Below, piece after piece: positions 1 to 6,614 of a DNA stretch of 9,419 bases (positions are counted from its first letter, which is position 1; each line of letters begins with the position of its first letter). The notes below the pieces were generated by a model. The model did not search any database. It was not told the origin of the DNA and saw only the letters and a list, made by a program, of their open reading frames with translations. This DNA is from Victivallales bacterium (lineage in GTDB: Bacteria > Verrucomicrobiota > Lentisphaeria > Oligosphaerales > Oligosphaeraceae). Both the position numbers and the translations under genes were made by a program. Location: positions 1 to 9,419 of the forward strand of contig JAGCTA010000182.1 in the NCBI GenBank assembly GCA_017963875.1, in the 5' to 3' direction.

Positions 1-9
1 CTTGCGCAT
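1..9 (-). CDS. Possible start of a further minus-strand gene (partial, 3 codons)
   Basis: Reading the minus strand toward the left edge, an ATG at 9-7 is followed by CGC AAG (Met-Arg-Lys). An AGGAAG Shine-Dalgarno-like motif at 22-17 lies 7 nt upstream, which is good spacing. It would be the next gene after the DUF4432 gene, about 100 nt beyond that gene's stop. Only three codons are visible, so neither reality nor function can be judged; the call rests on the ribosome binding site and the shared orientation. Confidence 0.3.
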
Positions 10-37
10 TTTTCTTCTTCCTGGTTGATTCGTTCTG

Positions 38-60
38 GCCCCAGGAGGGGCTACCCCTCC
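38..60 (-). other. Two overlapping, mutually exclusive GC-rich hairpins downstream of the DUF4432 gene
   Basis: GGAGGGG at 44-50 is perfectly complementary to CCCCTCC at 54-60, with a 3-nt loop. A second hairpin pairs GCCCC at 38-42 with GGGGC at 47-51 around a 4-nt loop. The two share the GGGG block, so only one can form at a time. They lie 50-75 nt past the stop of the minus-strand DUF4432 gene and just before a possible next start codon. No T-run follows the stem in the minus direction, so this is not a standard intrinsic terminator. It may be an intercistronic stability or processing element, or chance. Confidence 0.3.
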
Positions 61-112
61 AAGGACCGTTTTCTGCTAGAAACCAATAATATGACTCAAA
101 ACCCTTTCAGCA

Positions 113-1309
113 TCACATCTGCGACCACTTTGCATAAGGCGTCTGGTGCACCTTGCATTTACGCTTCCCCATCAGGGCAGCGATCTGCTTCTGCGCCTCG
201 CCGACCTTCGCTGCGGTCCTCGCGACCTGCATTTCCAAATCAATATCATAGCATTCGCCAGGCTTCAAGGTAATCACACGGCCATTCTGACGTTCAAACA
301 CCTTCTGGTTCGGGAAGTTGGTCGCTGGCTCCATGCCTGAGACATAGCCTTCCTCCTGGCCAGCAGTATGCTTCCACAGGCAGAAATGAGGCAATTGCGA
401 CTTGGTCCAGCGCAAAATCACCGCCTTGTCGCCCTTGGCTGTCTGAATCATGCTCATTGTCTTGCCGTCCTTTCCTGCGGCCAAATCCATGAAATAGCAC
501 TGCTCGACATAGCCTGGGACATAGCCGCGATAGACATCCCATGTCTTGATGTCCTCCTGGGCGCGGGCATCACGCGGCGCGACTTCCAGAACTGGTGCCA
601 CAAACTTCGATTTGGCATCGACAAAAGGTTCACCGAAATTGCAATGGTACAGCATCATGAATTCCGTATCGCTATTGGCAAAATTTTCCACATGGTCGTT
701 GTATGACAACGTGTCGCTGCCGACTTCCGTGACATACGTCACCGTCAGGCGATACTGCGGACAGAAGCAACGCGCCTCTTCCATCACGCCTTTGACAATG
801 ATTTTCGCAGTGGTTCCAGGAACCACGCTGACCTCAACATAATGCGCTGGTATATTTGCGATATTACCATGCAGCGACAACATTGTCTCGGCGATATTGC
901 CGTTGTTGTCGCGGACACGATCGATGCCAGGCGCGCCATTTGAATTCAGCCCGCAGCGGACGATGCATTCATTGAACCCTTTCAACCAGCCCAGGCCGCC
1001 CTGCTCCATCAGATTGATGAACGCTGGATTGACAGGGCGTTTGGCGGGGGAATTCCAGCCAATGTTGTAGCCATCGACTTCGCCGTGCCAGAAGCCCATC
1101 CCACGAGTCGGGACGATAGTGAAACTCATACGGCCGTTGTTGATGGTGATGACATCGACGCCATCTGAAAGTCCGCCGTTCAAGCGGCACTTGGTCACCT
1201 GCCAGCCCTTTCCAAAGCCTTTTCCGAGTTTGTCAGGTGTAATATTCGCCGACTCCGCATAAACACCATTGTCAACATCTGTCAGTACCCATGTTTTCTT
1301 GTCGCTCAT
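113..1309 (-). CDS. DUF4432 family protein (aldose 1-epimerase/galactose mutarotase-like fold)
   Basis: A 398-residue protein with the look of the DUF4432 family, beta-sandwich proteins related to aldose 1-epimerases that are thought to bind free sugars. Visible hallmarks are the IVPTRGMGFW block near residues 65-74, the SLHGNI segment with His147, the MLYHCNFGEPF segment with His222, and the SGMEPATNFPN segment with Glu327. The conserved His and Glu positions suit mutarotase-type proton transfer, but family substrates are poorly known and I cannot assign one. No signal peptide is seen, so it is probably cytoplasmic. The start is supported by AAGGAA about 8 nt upstream of ATG. It lies 26 nt after the GT39 stop and is probably the last or next-to-last gene of the operon. 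The C-terminal tail of about 35 residues is Lys/Arg-rich and looks like an extension beyond the fold. Confidence 0.85.
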   Translation of the reverse strand: MSDKKTWVLTDVDNGVYAESANITPDKLGKGFGKGWQVTKCRLNGGLSDGVDVITINNGRMSFTIVPTRGMGFWHGEVDGYNIGWNSPAKRPVNPAFINLMEQGGLGWLKGFNECIVRCGLNSNGAPGIDRVRDNNGNIAETMLSLHGNIANIPAHYVEVSVVPGTTAKIIVKGVMEEARCFCPQYRLTVTYVTEVGSDTLSYNDHVENFANSDTEFMMLYHCNFGEPFVDAKSKFVAPVLEVAPRDARAQEDIKTWDVYRGYVPGYVEQCYFMDLAAGKDGKTMSMIQTAKGDKAVILRWTKSQLPHFCLWKHTAGQEEGYVSGMEPATNFPNQKVFERQNGRVITLKPGECYDIDLEMQVARTAAKVGEAQKQIAALMGKRKCKVHQTPYAKWSQM

Positions 1310-1335
1310 CGTTGATTTCCTTTTTGTGTTGTTGG

Positions 1336-3114
1336 TTAGTTTGTTTCCTTGACTCTTACACCTTCAAACAACTGTAGATTTACGGAAGGGCGTTTGTCAT
1401 TTCCGTCTGGCACACGTCGAATACGCACAAAAGGCCTTCCGCCTTTCCAATCTGAGAAAGAGACTGACGGATGACGGCGCAGTCTCATATCGACCACTTC
1501 GCTGAGCGGTCTCCATTCGCGGGTTGTCACTGGCGGAGCATGCGCGCTAATCACATAGACAAGATCGCAGTCCTTTGGAAGCGCCTTATCCCATTCCAGT
1601 TTCGGACGAATGAAAACTAACGGCTTGTCGAGCCAGAAGAATTCTGCAAGATACAGGCTCCAATTGTTTCTCTGCGGCTTGTAATAGATGCAGTCAACGG
1701 AATCCACCTTGGTTTGCAAGGAGCCTGCGCTCAAAGACGTGACGGCGTTCTCAGGTCTTCTGATTCCTGCGAGCGACTCGCCCGCGACGCGTCGGTCGCT
1801 GTCATTCCATTGAATATACCCTTCTAATGTGCAAAGGAGAAGGATTTTTGCTCCGAAAATACACCAAATGATGCGAGAACGGAAAGTGCATCGGCTATTC
1901 GTTCGCAGCACCAATGACCAGAGCACTCCAGACACCGCACCTGTCAAAGCAGCCGAAAACCATGAACGAGCCTCGCTGACATCCTCAATAGCGATGAAAC
2001 TCAAGGAGACTGCCAGCCAGAACAGGCACGTCGCGAGACATCCAGCGGCAATCAGCCATGCTATTACTCGCATTCCCTTGCTGAGGATATGCTGATAGCG
2101 CCGAAGGACAATCTCAAAATGCACTCCAATCAGAACGGCAATCGGTCCAAGCAGCGACAGCATGTGCAAAGGCGAGGTTCCTGGGAAAAACCATACGCAC
2201 AGGAAAATCACGGTAATGATAACCCTGAAGAAACGGCAGGCGGCAGGAGCCTGCTCGAACTGCCGCAGGGCAATGCAGAATGGTGCCCAAAGAAGAATGC
2301 TCCATGGAAGTAAATAATATACCATTTTCCATGGAAAAAGCAACAGATGCAGAAAATATCCGGTATTGTCATGCGTCACTCCTCGAAGTCCAGGCTCCTG
2401 TCCCCATGGCATCAATGGCTGGTCGGGCGTCACCCATTCCCACAGAAAAACCAGCACGAGCACAAGAAGAACGCTGATGATATGCGCAGGCATCTGCATC
2501 CGCATTTTCGCGTTCACCTGTCTAGGCATGAAGAACAGGGGGACATAGAACCAGAAGACAGCCTCCAAGCCCGCATTCAGAATGCCGATGAATACAAGTG
2601 CCAGCGCCATGCCCCACGCCTTGTTCCATTGTTTTTCGTTCACGCCATAGTGATACCAGCACCACCATGAGGAAAACGTCAGGAACGCCTGAAGAAATTC
2701 CGTCTGCGCACGAATGCCAATTTGGAAACTGACCACGCTCATCAGCACAACCGCAGCGGCAATGAACCCCGCGAACGCACTTTGAAGCCGCCGTGCGCAA
2801 ATACCGCTCACTGTTGCCAAACCGAGGACGCTTAGGACGGATGGCAGCCTCAGACTCCAGACCGTCGGAGCCCTGAAGCCAGAACAAAGCATGACCAGCC
2901 AACTGTAAAGTGGATATTCCCTGATTGGCCGTCCGTACAAATGAGTCTTAAGATATTCGCCTGTGGTCATCATTTCCCGTGCCATGGCAGCCTGGAGCCC
3001 CTCATCGCTGGCACGCAGTTCATAGACATAGAGCGCCCCTGCATATAGCAATATGCCTAGAATTGCAAGCAGCACGATGCTGCGCTTGCCTGGTTGACGC
3101 TCAATATACAGCAT
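1336..3114 (-). CDS. GT39/ArnT-like integral membrane glycosyltransferase
   Basis: A 592-residue polytopic protein of the ArnT/PMT type (GT-C fold). Such enzymes transfer a sugar from a polyprenyl-phosphate donor to an acceptor on the outer face of the inner membrane. TM1 spans about residues 11-31 and is followed by ELRASDEG, with the Asp37-Glu38 pair typical of the first periplasmic loop. EYPLYSW (66-72) and IRAQTEFLQAF (134-144) match the usual PPL-W and R-x-x-T-(D/E) landmarks. I estimate 11-12 membrane segments up to about residue 430, then a soluble C-terminal part of about 160 residues that I do not recognise. The start is 15 nt after the DUF6807 stop. Its ribosome site is poor (AGG only 1-2 nt before ATG), so translation may depend on coupling. 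Donor and acceptor are unknown; fucose is a possibility only because of gmd/fcl upstream. Confidence 0.85.
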   Translation of the reverse strand: MLYIERQPGKRSIVLLAILGILLYAGALYVYELRASDEGLQAAMAREMMTTGEYLKTHLYGRPIREYPLYSWLVMLCSGFRAPTVWSLRLPSVLSVLGLATVSGICARRLQSAFAGFIAAAVVLMSVVSFQIGIRAQTEFLQAFLTFSSWWCWYHYGVNEKQWNKAWGMALALVFIGILNAGLEAVFWFYVPLFFMPRQVNAKMRMQMPAHIISVLLVLVLVFLWEWVTPDQPLMPWGQEPGLRGVTHDNTGYFLHLLLFPWKMVYYLLPWSILLWAPFCIALRQFEQAPAACRFFRVIITVIFLCVWFFPGTSPLHMLSLLGPIAVLIGVHFEIVLRRYQHILSKGMRVIAWLIAAGCLATCLFWLAVSLSFIAIEDVSEARSWFSAALTGAVSGVLWSLVLRTNSRCTFRSRIIWCIFGAKILLLCTLEGYIQWNDSDRRVAGESLAGIRRPENAVTSLSAGSLQTKVDSVDCIYYKPQRNNWSLYLAEFFWLDKPLVFIRPKLEWDKALPKDCDLVYVISAHAPPVTTREWRPLSEVVDMRLRRHPSVSFSDWKGGRPFVRIRRVPDGNDKRPSVNLQLFEGVRVKETN

Positions 3115-3129
3115 ACCTAAATTGCTTAA

Positions 3130-4266
3130 TTAGTCTTTGATTGCACATACGGGAGCATGTGCGTAGTCCTGATAACGTTCTGCCAAACGTGCCTTGCACG
3201 GCTCGTTTTCATGGAATACCACGCGATAAAGCCATGTTTCCGTCGAACCTGCGGGAAGTTGATGAGTGCCGCATTTTGCCTTGTCGCCTGTAAAATACGA
3301 CACGCCAAACGGATTGGCGGTCATCAAGCCGTAGTTGCGAACATGCCAGTAGGTTGGGAAACGGAAATTCTGTGGATTGTCCATGATGCAGATTCCAGTC
3401 ATTCCTCCTGAAACCGCGCCATAGTAATCGCACCAGCATGCACGTTTTCCCCAGCATTCGTTTTCACCGACGGAGCCATCGCTCAAACGAATCATCCCCG
3501 CGCCTGTGCCGTCCATGGACGAAGCCACGCGGACGGAGCACAATCCGCCCTCTTTCGTGTCCCCGAAAGTCACATCGCCGCAGTCTGCGCTGAAAACGAC
3601 CTTGAAATCCACGGTACGGACATCGCCTGGAGCGGCGAAACTTAGGTCACGAATTTCGGACATCAACTTGACGCCTGCTGAAGTCACCCAATCAAGAGCG
3701 AGCCTCAGAGTCACGCGCAGTGGTCCGCCTTCAATGACCTCGACCTTTTTGGTCACGATTTTCCCATAATCACGTGCCTCGCCCCAGATATCCGTGCCGT
3801 TGACATCCCCCCATGCGGTCCAAAGGCTTTTCTGGTGTGGATGGTCATGCGTTTCACCTGGGACATCGGGAATGATGGGGAACGCTCTTGTCACAGGCAC
3901 GTCCCTGGTGTTCATCACAGGAAACATGAAGGGCTTCGCCCACTTGTCACTGCAATGAAGGGTTGTGAACAGGCGTCCATCAATGCGGACATCATAGGTC
4001 TCACCATTCTCGCCCGCAACAACGGACACAATCTGCTCCTGTGCGGTCGCACCTGGCTTGATTTCATACTCAGCCTCGGCATCCGCCAGTTGCTCTTTCA
4101 GCAAGAACAATAATGCCCTGCCTCCGTCAACCACCTGCGCAGGCAGAGTCTGTCCTGCGGCATCCTCCAGATGGACAGATTCCGAAATTTCCGTACCTTC
4201 TGGCAATGCGACACAAGCGAGACAGTTTCTACGGTCATGATGTCCTGATTTTACAAAAACTTTCAT
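3130..4266 (-). CDS. DUF6807 family protein (annotated in databases as 'PmoA family')
   Basis: A 378-residue protein showing the DUF6807 signature: KPFMFPVMNTRDVPVTRAFP around 111-130, then GETHDHPHQKSLW around 137-149 with the His140-x-His142-x-His144 cluster, then WGDVNGTDIWGE around 152-163. The family carries the label 'PmoA', but nothing here resembles the particulate methane monooxygenase membrane subunit, so that name should not be read as function. It is frequent in Planctomycetes, Verrucomicrobia and Lentisphaerota near sugar genes; its reaction is unknown to me. No signal peptide is present. I chose ATG at 4266, with GGGAG 5 nt upstream, over a TTG 15 nt earlier that lies ahead of this site. 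It lies 68 nt downstream of fcl and 15 nt upstream of the GT39 gene, so it is probably in the same transcript. Confidence 0.85.
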   Translation of the reverse strand: MKVFVKSGHHDRRNCLACVALPEGTEISESVHLEDAAGQTLPAQVVDGGRALLFLLKEQLADAEAEYEIKPGATAQEQIVSVVAGENGETYDVRIDGRLFTTLHCSDKWAKPFMFPVMNTRDVPVTRAFPIIPDVPGETHDHPHQKSLWTAWGDVNGTDIWGEARDYGKIVTKKVEVIEGGPLRVTLRLALDWVTSAGVKLMSEIRDLSFAAPGDVRTVDFKVVFSADCGDVTFGDTKEGGLCSVRVASSMDGTGAGMIRLSDGSVGENECWGKRACWCDYYGAVSGGMTGICIMDNPQNFRFPTYWHVRNYGLMTANPFGVSYFTGDKAKCGTHQLPAGSTETWLYRVVFHENEPCKARLAERYQDYAHAPVCAIKD

Positions 4267-4334
4267 ATTGACTCCCAACAATTAAGATTAACAAGCAAAA
4301 AACTTAACCACCATGGATAAAAAAAGCAGATTAA

Positions 4335-5270
4335 TCACCGTCCATTGCCTTCTCGGAACTCCCTGACAGTACGGTGGATGCCCTCTTCAAGCGAAATCAT
4401 GGGGCTCCATCCCAAGGCATTTGCCCTTGATGAATCCATCAGTTTTCGATACATGCCGTCTGGCTTCGTCGAATCCCATTCAATGCTGCCATGGAAGCCC
4501 GCCTCTGCGGCAATTTTCTCGGCAAGTTCCCGAATTGTCACATCCGTCCCATAGCCGACATTGATGACCTCGGGGTCATCATGATTCTGCATAAAATGGA
4601 AAACCGCGTTAGCCGCATCATCCACATGAAGGAACTCTCGCAACGGCGCGCCAGTTCCCCAGAGGATCTCTGTCATCCTTCCCTCGTCTGCGGCAGTGGT
4701 GAACCGCCTGACAAGCGCAGGAAAGACATGGCTGTTTGCTGGGTCATAGTTGTCATTCGTCCCATAGAGATTGCAAGGCATCAGGCTAATTGTATTCCAG
4801 CCATACTGCCTGCTTAGATACAGGCAAAGTTTGTATCCAGCGATTTTCGCCAACGCATACCCCTCGTTTGTCGGTTCAAGGGGACCAGTAAGCAGGTATT
4901 CCTCCTTAATCGGCTGAGGTGCCTGACACGGATAGATACAACTGGAGCCAAGAAAGCAGAATTTCTTCACGCCGTGCAGATAACTCTGCATGATGACGTT
5001 GTTCTGTATCTCAAGGTTTTCCAGAAGAAATTCAGCGCAATGAGTCTTGTTCGCCATGATGCCGCCGACCTTTGCGCCCGCAAGGACAACATAGTCGGGC
5101 CTTTCTGCATCAAAGAACGCCTTGACATCAACCTGGTTCCGCAAATCCAACTCCGCATGGGTTCGCTTCAAGATATTCTCGTATCCCTCCGACTCGAACT
5201 TGCGAACACAGGCGCTGCCGACCATTCCACGATGACCGCAGATGAAAATCTTTGCAGTCTTCGGTATCAT
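4335..5270 (-). CDS. fcl: GDP-L-fucose synthase (GDP-4-keto-6-deoxymannose epimerase/reductase)
   Basis: A 311-residue extended short-chain dehydrogenase that makes GDP-L-fucose from GDP-4-keto-6-deoxy-D-mannose with NADPH, in the cytoplasm. The dinucleotide motif GHRGMVG is at residues 12-18. The catalytic set matches the E. coli enzyme with an offset of two: Ser109, Cys111, Tyr138 with Lys142, and His181. FLGSSCIYP and the segment around residues 134-142 are typical of the family, and the length is normal. It directly follows gmd: the gmd TGA and the fcl ATG share one base (TGATG), so the two are translationally coupled and supply consecutive steps of one pathway. A G-run 5 nt upstream of ATG may serve as ribosome site. 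Nothing appears broken. Confidence 0.97.
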   Translation of the reverse strand: MIPKTAKIFICGHRGMVGSACVRKFESEGYENILKRTHAELDLRNQVDVKAFFDAERPDYVVLAGAKVGGIMANKTHCAEFLLENLEIQNNVIMQSYLHGVKKFCFLGSSCIYPCQAPQPIKEEYLLTGPLEPTNEGYALAKIAGYKLCLYLSRQYGWNTISLMPCNLYGTNDNYDPANSHVFPALVRRFTTAADEGRMTEILWGTGAPLREFLHVDDAANAVFHFMQNHDDPEVINVGYGTDVTIRELAEKIAAEAGFHGSIEWDSTKPDGMYRKLMDSSRANALGWSPMISLEEGIHRTVREFREGNGR

Positions 5271-6322
5271 CAGAACCCCCGTTCATAATGCGGATTGTCA
5301 AGAAGACGAATATCTCCTTCGACCATGATTTTCACCAATTCATCGAATTTGACCTCTGGCTCCCAGCCGAGTTTTGCCTTGGCTTTTGCCGCACTGCCCA
5401 TCAGTTGTTCCACTTCAGCGGGGCGAAAATACCTCGGGTCAATGCGAATCACTGTTTTATTGGTCTTCGTGTCAATTCCAACCTCTTCAACGCCTTTGCC
5501 TTTCCAGGCAATGGGATGACCGACCATTCCAAATGCCTTTTCAATGAATTCGCGAATTGAATGCATTTCACCCGTCGCCGCGACATAGTCGTCGGGCTCT
5601 GGCTGCTGCAACATCATCCACATCATTTTGACATAATCCTTCGCATACCCCCAGTCACGAAACGCATCGATAGTCCCCATGTAAACGCAGTCCTGGATCC
5701 CACGAATAATCCGCGCGACAGCCATGGTGATTTTTCTCGTCACGAAAGTCTCCCCCCTGCGAGGTGACTCATGGTTGAACAAAATGCCATTGGAGGCATG
5801 GAGACCGTATGACTCACGGTAGTTCTTGGTAATCCAAAAACCATAGAGTTTTGCGACGGCGTATGGGCTTCTTGGGTAGAACGGCGTCGTCTCAGTCTGC
5901 GGCACTTCCTGGACTTTTCCATACATTTCAGAAGTCGATGCCTGGTAGAAGCGCACATTCGGACACGTTTCCCTGACGGAATCCAGCACGCGAAGCACAC
6001 CGAGCGCATCCGTATCCGCAGAGTATTCGGGAACATCGAAACTGACACGGACATGGGATTGCGCCCCAAGATTATAGATTTCATCTGGCATGATTTTTTC
6101 AAACAGCCGATTCAAGTTGCTGGCATCTGTCAGATCGCCATAATGGAGGAACAACGACGTGCCTTCAATGTGCGAGTCCTGATACAGATGGTCAATCCTG
6201 CTGGTGTTGAATGTACTTGCCCTGCGAATCAGACCGTGGACTTCATAGCCCTTATCCAGAAGCAGTTCAGTAAGATAGGAACCATCCTGCCCTGTAATTC
6301 CTGTTATAAAAGCACGTTTCAT
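5270..6322 (-). CDS. gmd: GDP-mannose 4,6-dehydratase
   Basis: A 350-residue protein that converts GDP-D-mannose to GDP-4-keto-6-deoxy-D-mannose, the first committed step to GDP-L-fucose. The NADP-binding motif GITGQDG is at residues 8-14. The catalytic residues Thr130, Glu132, Tyr154 and Lys158 line up with Thr132, Glu134, Tyr156 and Lys160 of E. coli Gmd. [15 protein letters not shown] (33-47), NLGAQSHV and [11 protein letters not shown] are also strong family markers. I chose ATG at 6322 because GGAGG at 6335-6331 lies 8 nt upstream and the protein then starts at the usual [12 protein letters not shown]. An in-frame GTG at 6337 overlaps that ribosome site and is unlikely to be used. It is the first gene of the minus-strand operon, facing a divergent regulatory region. 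Confidence 0.98.
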   Translation of the reverse strand: MKRAFITGITGQDGSYLTELLLDKGYEVHGLIRRASTFNTSRIDHLYQDSHIEGTSLFLHYGDLTDASNLNRLFEKIMPDEIYNLGAQSHVRVSFDVPEYSADTDALGVLRVLDSVRETCPNVRFYQASTSEMYGKVQEVPQTETTPFYPRSPYAVAKLYGFWITKNYRESYGLHASNGILFNHESPRRGETFVTRKITMAVARIIRGIQDCVYMGTIDAFRDWGYAKDYVKMMWMMLQQPEPDDYVAATGEMHSIREFIEKAFGMVGHPIAWKGKGVEEVGIDTKTNKTVIRIDPRYFRPAEVEQLMGSAAKAKAKLGWEPEVKFDELVKIMVEGDIRLLDNPHYERGF

Positions 6323-6357
6323 CGTAAAAACCTCCACGCTGACTTTTCCTTATATAA

Positions 6358-6385
6358 AATGTAATTCAACATGACAGTCATTCAA
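6358..6385 (-). promoter_or_regulatory. Candidate weak promoter for the gmd operon, with an 11-base palindrome
   Basis: On the minus strand TTGAAT (6385-6380) and TACATT (6363-6358) are 16 nt apart, each matching 4 of 6 sigma70 consensus bases. The predicted start site lies about 25-30 nt before the gmd start codon. Between the boxes is a perfect 5-1-5 palindrome, ATGACAGTCAT at 6371-6381, which could be an operator. The TTGAAT hexamer recurs 16 nt further on (6369-6364). An AT-rich TATATAA stretch at 6357-6351 offers an alternative -10 but lacks a good -35. Sigma preferences of this organism are unknown. Confidence 0.35.
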
Positions 6386-6452
6386 GCCAAGAGAACAAAA
6401 AAAGCAAGAATCTAAAACTCTAGACAGATACGGATGTTCGGGCTTCTCTCTC

Positions 6453-6488
6453 GTTTCTCATTTTATCTTTCATTTTTGTTTGAGAAAC
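6453..6488. repeat. Perfect 8-base inverted repeat in the divergent intergenic region
   Basis: GTTTCTCA at 6453-6460 is the exact reverse complement of TGAGAAAC at 6481-6488, separated by a 20-base T-rich spacer. The right arm overlaps the -35 box of the plus-strand promoter candidate, and the left arm lies about one helical repeat or more upstream. That layout fits a dimeric regulator binding site, or a chance repeat in AT-rich DNA. The right arm can also form a smaller hairpin on its own (TGTTT at 6477-6481 with AAACA at 6485-6489). Confidence 0.4.
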
Positions 6489-6509
6489 AGCCATTATGCA
6501 ATATATTGC
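6480..6509 (+). promoter_or_regulatory. Sigma70-type promoter for the beta-helix gene, -10 box inside a 12-base palindrome
   Basis: TTGAGA at 6480-6485 (5 of 6 matches to the consensus) is followed after 16 nt by TATATT at 6502-6507 (5 of 6). This is the best promoter match I found in the window. Transcription would start near 6514, giving a leader of about 100 nt before the ATG at 6615. The -10 box is centred in GCAATATATTGC (6498-6509), a perfect 12-base palindrome, and the -35 box overlaps one arm of the 8-base inverted repeat. Both are natural places for a repressor to act. The boxes are read directly; the regulation is inferred. Confidence 0.55.
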
Positions 6510-6524
6510 CTATACGTGCTGGTT

Positions 6525-6581
6525 TTCGAATAGCCCTATTGAACTCGTTAATTGACTGTCTGCTCCACGGCGGCAGTTTTT
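6525..6581 (+). other. Structured leader: two small hairpins, the second followed by a T-run
   Basis: Within the predicted leader of the beta-helix gene, 6525-6543 can fold into a 7-pair stem with one bulged G and a GCCC loop. CTGC at 6560-6563 can pair with GCAG at 6573-6576, with one or more further pairs inside. TTTTT at 6577-6581 follows at once, the outline of a weak intrinsic terminator ahead of the gene. This could be a transcription attenuator, but the stem is short and imperfect. I do not recognise any known riboswitch class. A TATAAC at 6581-6586 is an alternative -10 without a matching -35. Confidence 0.25.
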
Positions 6582-6614
6582 ATAACCCCAAAAACACATT
6601 AAAGGAACATCATC

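Noticed and set aside
3130..4266. Methane monooxygenase subunit (PmoA)
   Set aside because: The protein is soluble with DUF6807 motifs and has no set of membrane helices; the name is a database label.
4282..4334. Terminator or new promoter between fcl and the DUF6807 gene
   Set aside because: There is an AT-rich 8-base palindrome (GATTAATC at 4329-4336) and T-runs on the minus strand, but no GC-rich stem and no convincing -35/-10 pair. Read-through in one operon is simpler.
6322..6337. Upstream GTG start for gmd
   Set aside because: It overlaps the GGAGG that serves the ATG at 6322, and Gmd proteins normally begin just before the GITGQDG motif as the ATG version does.
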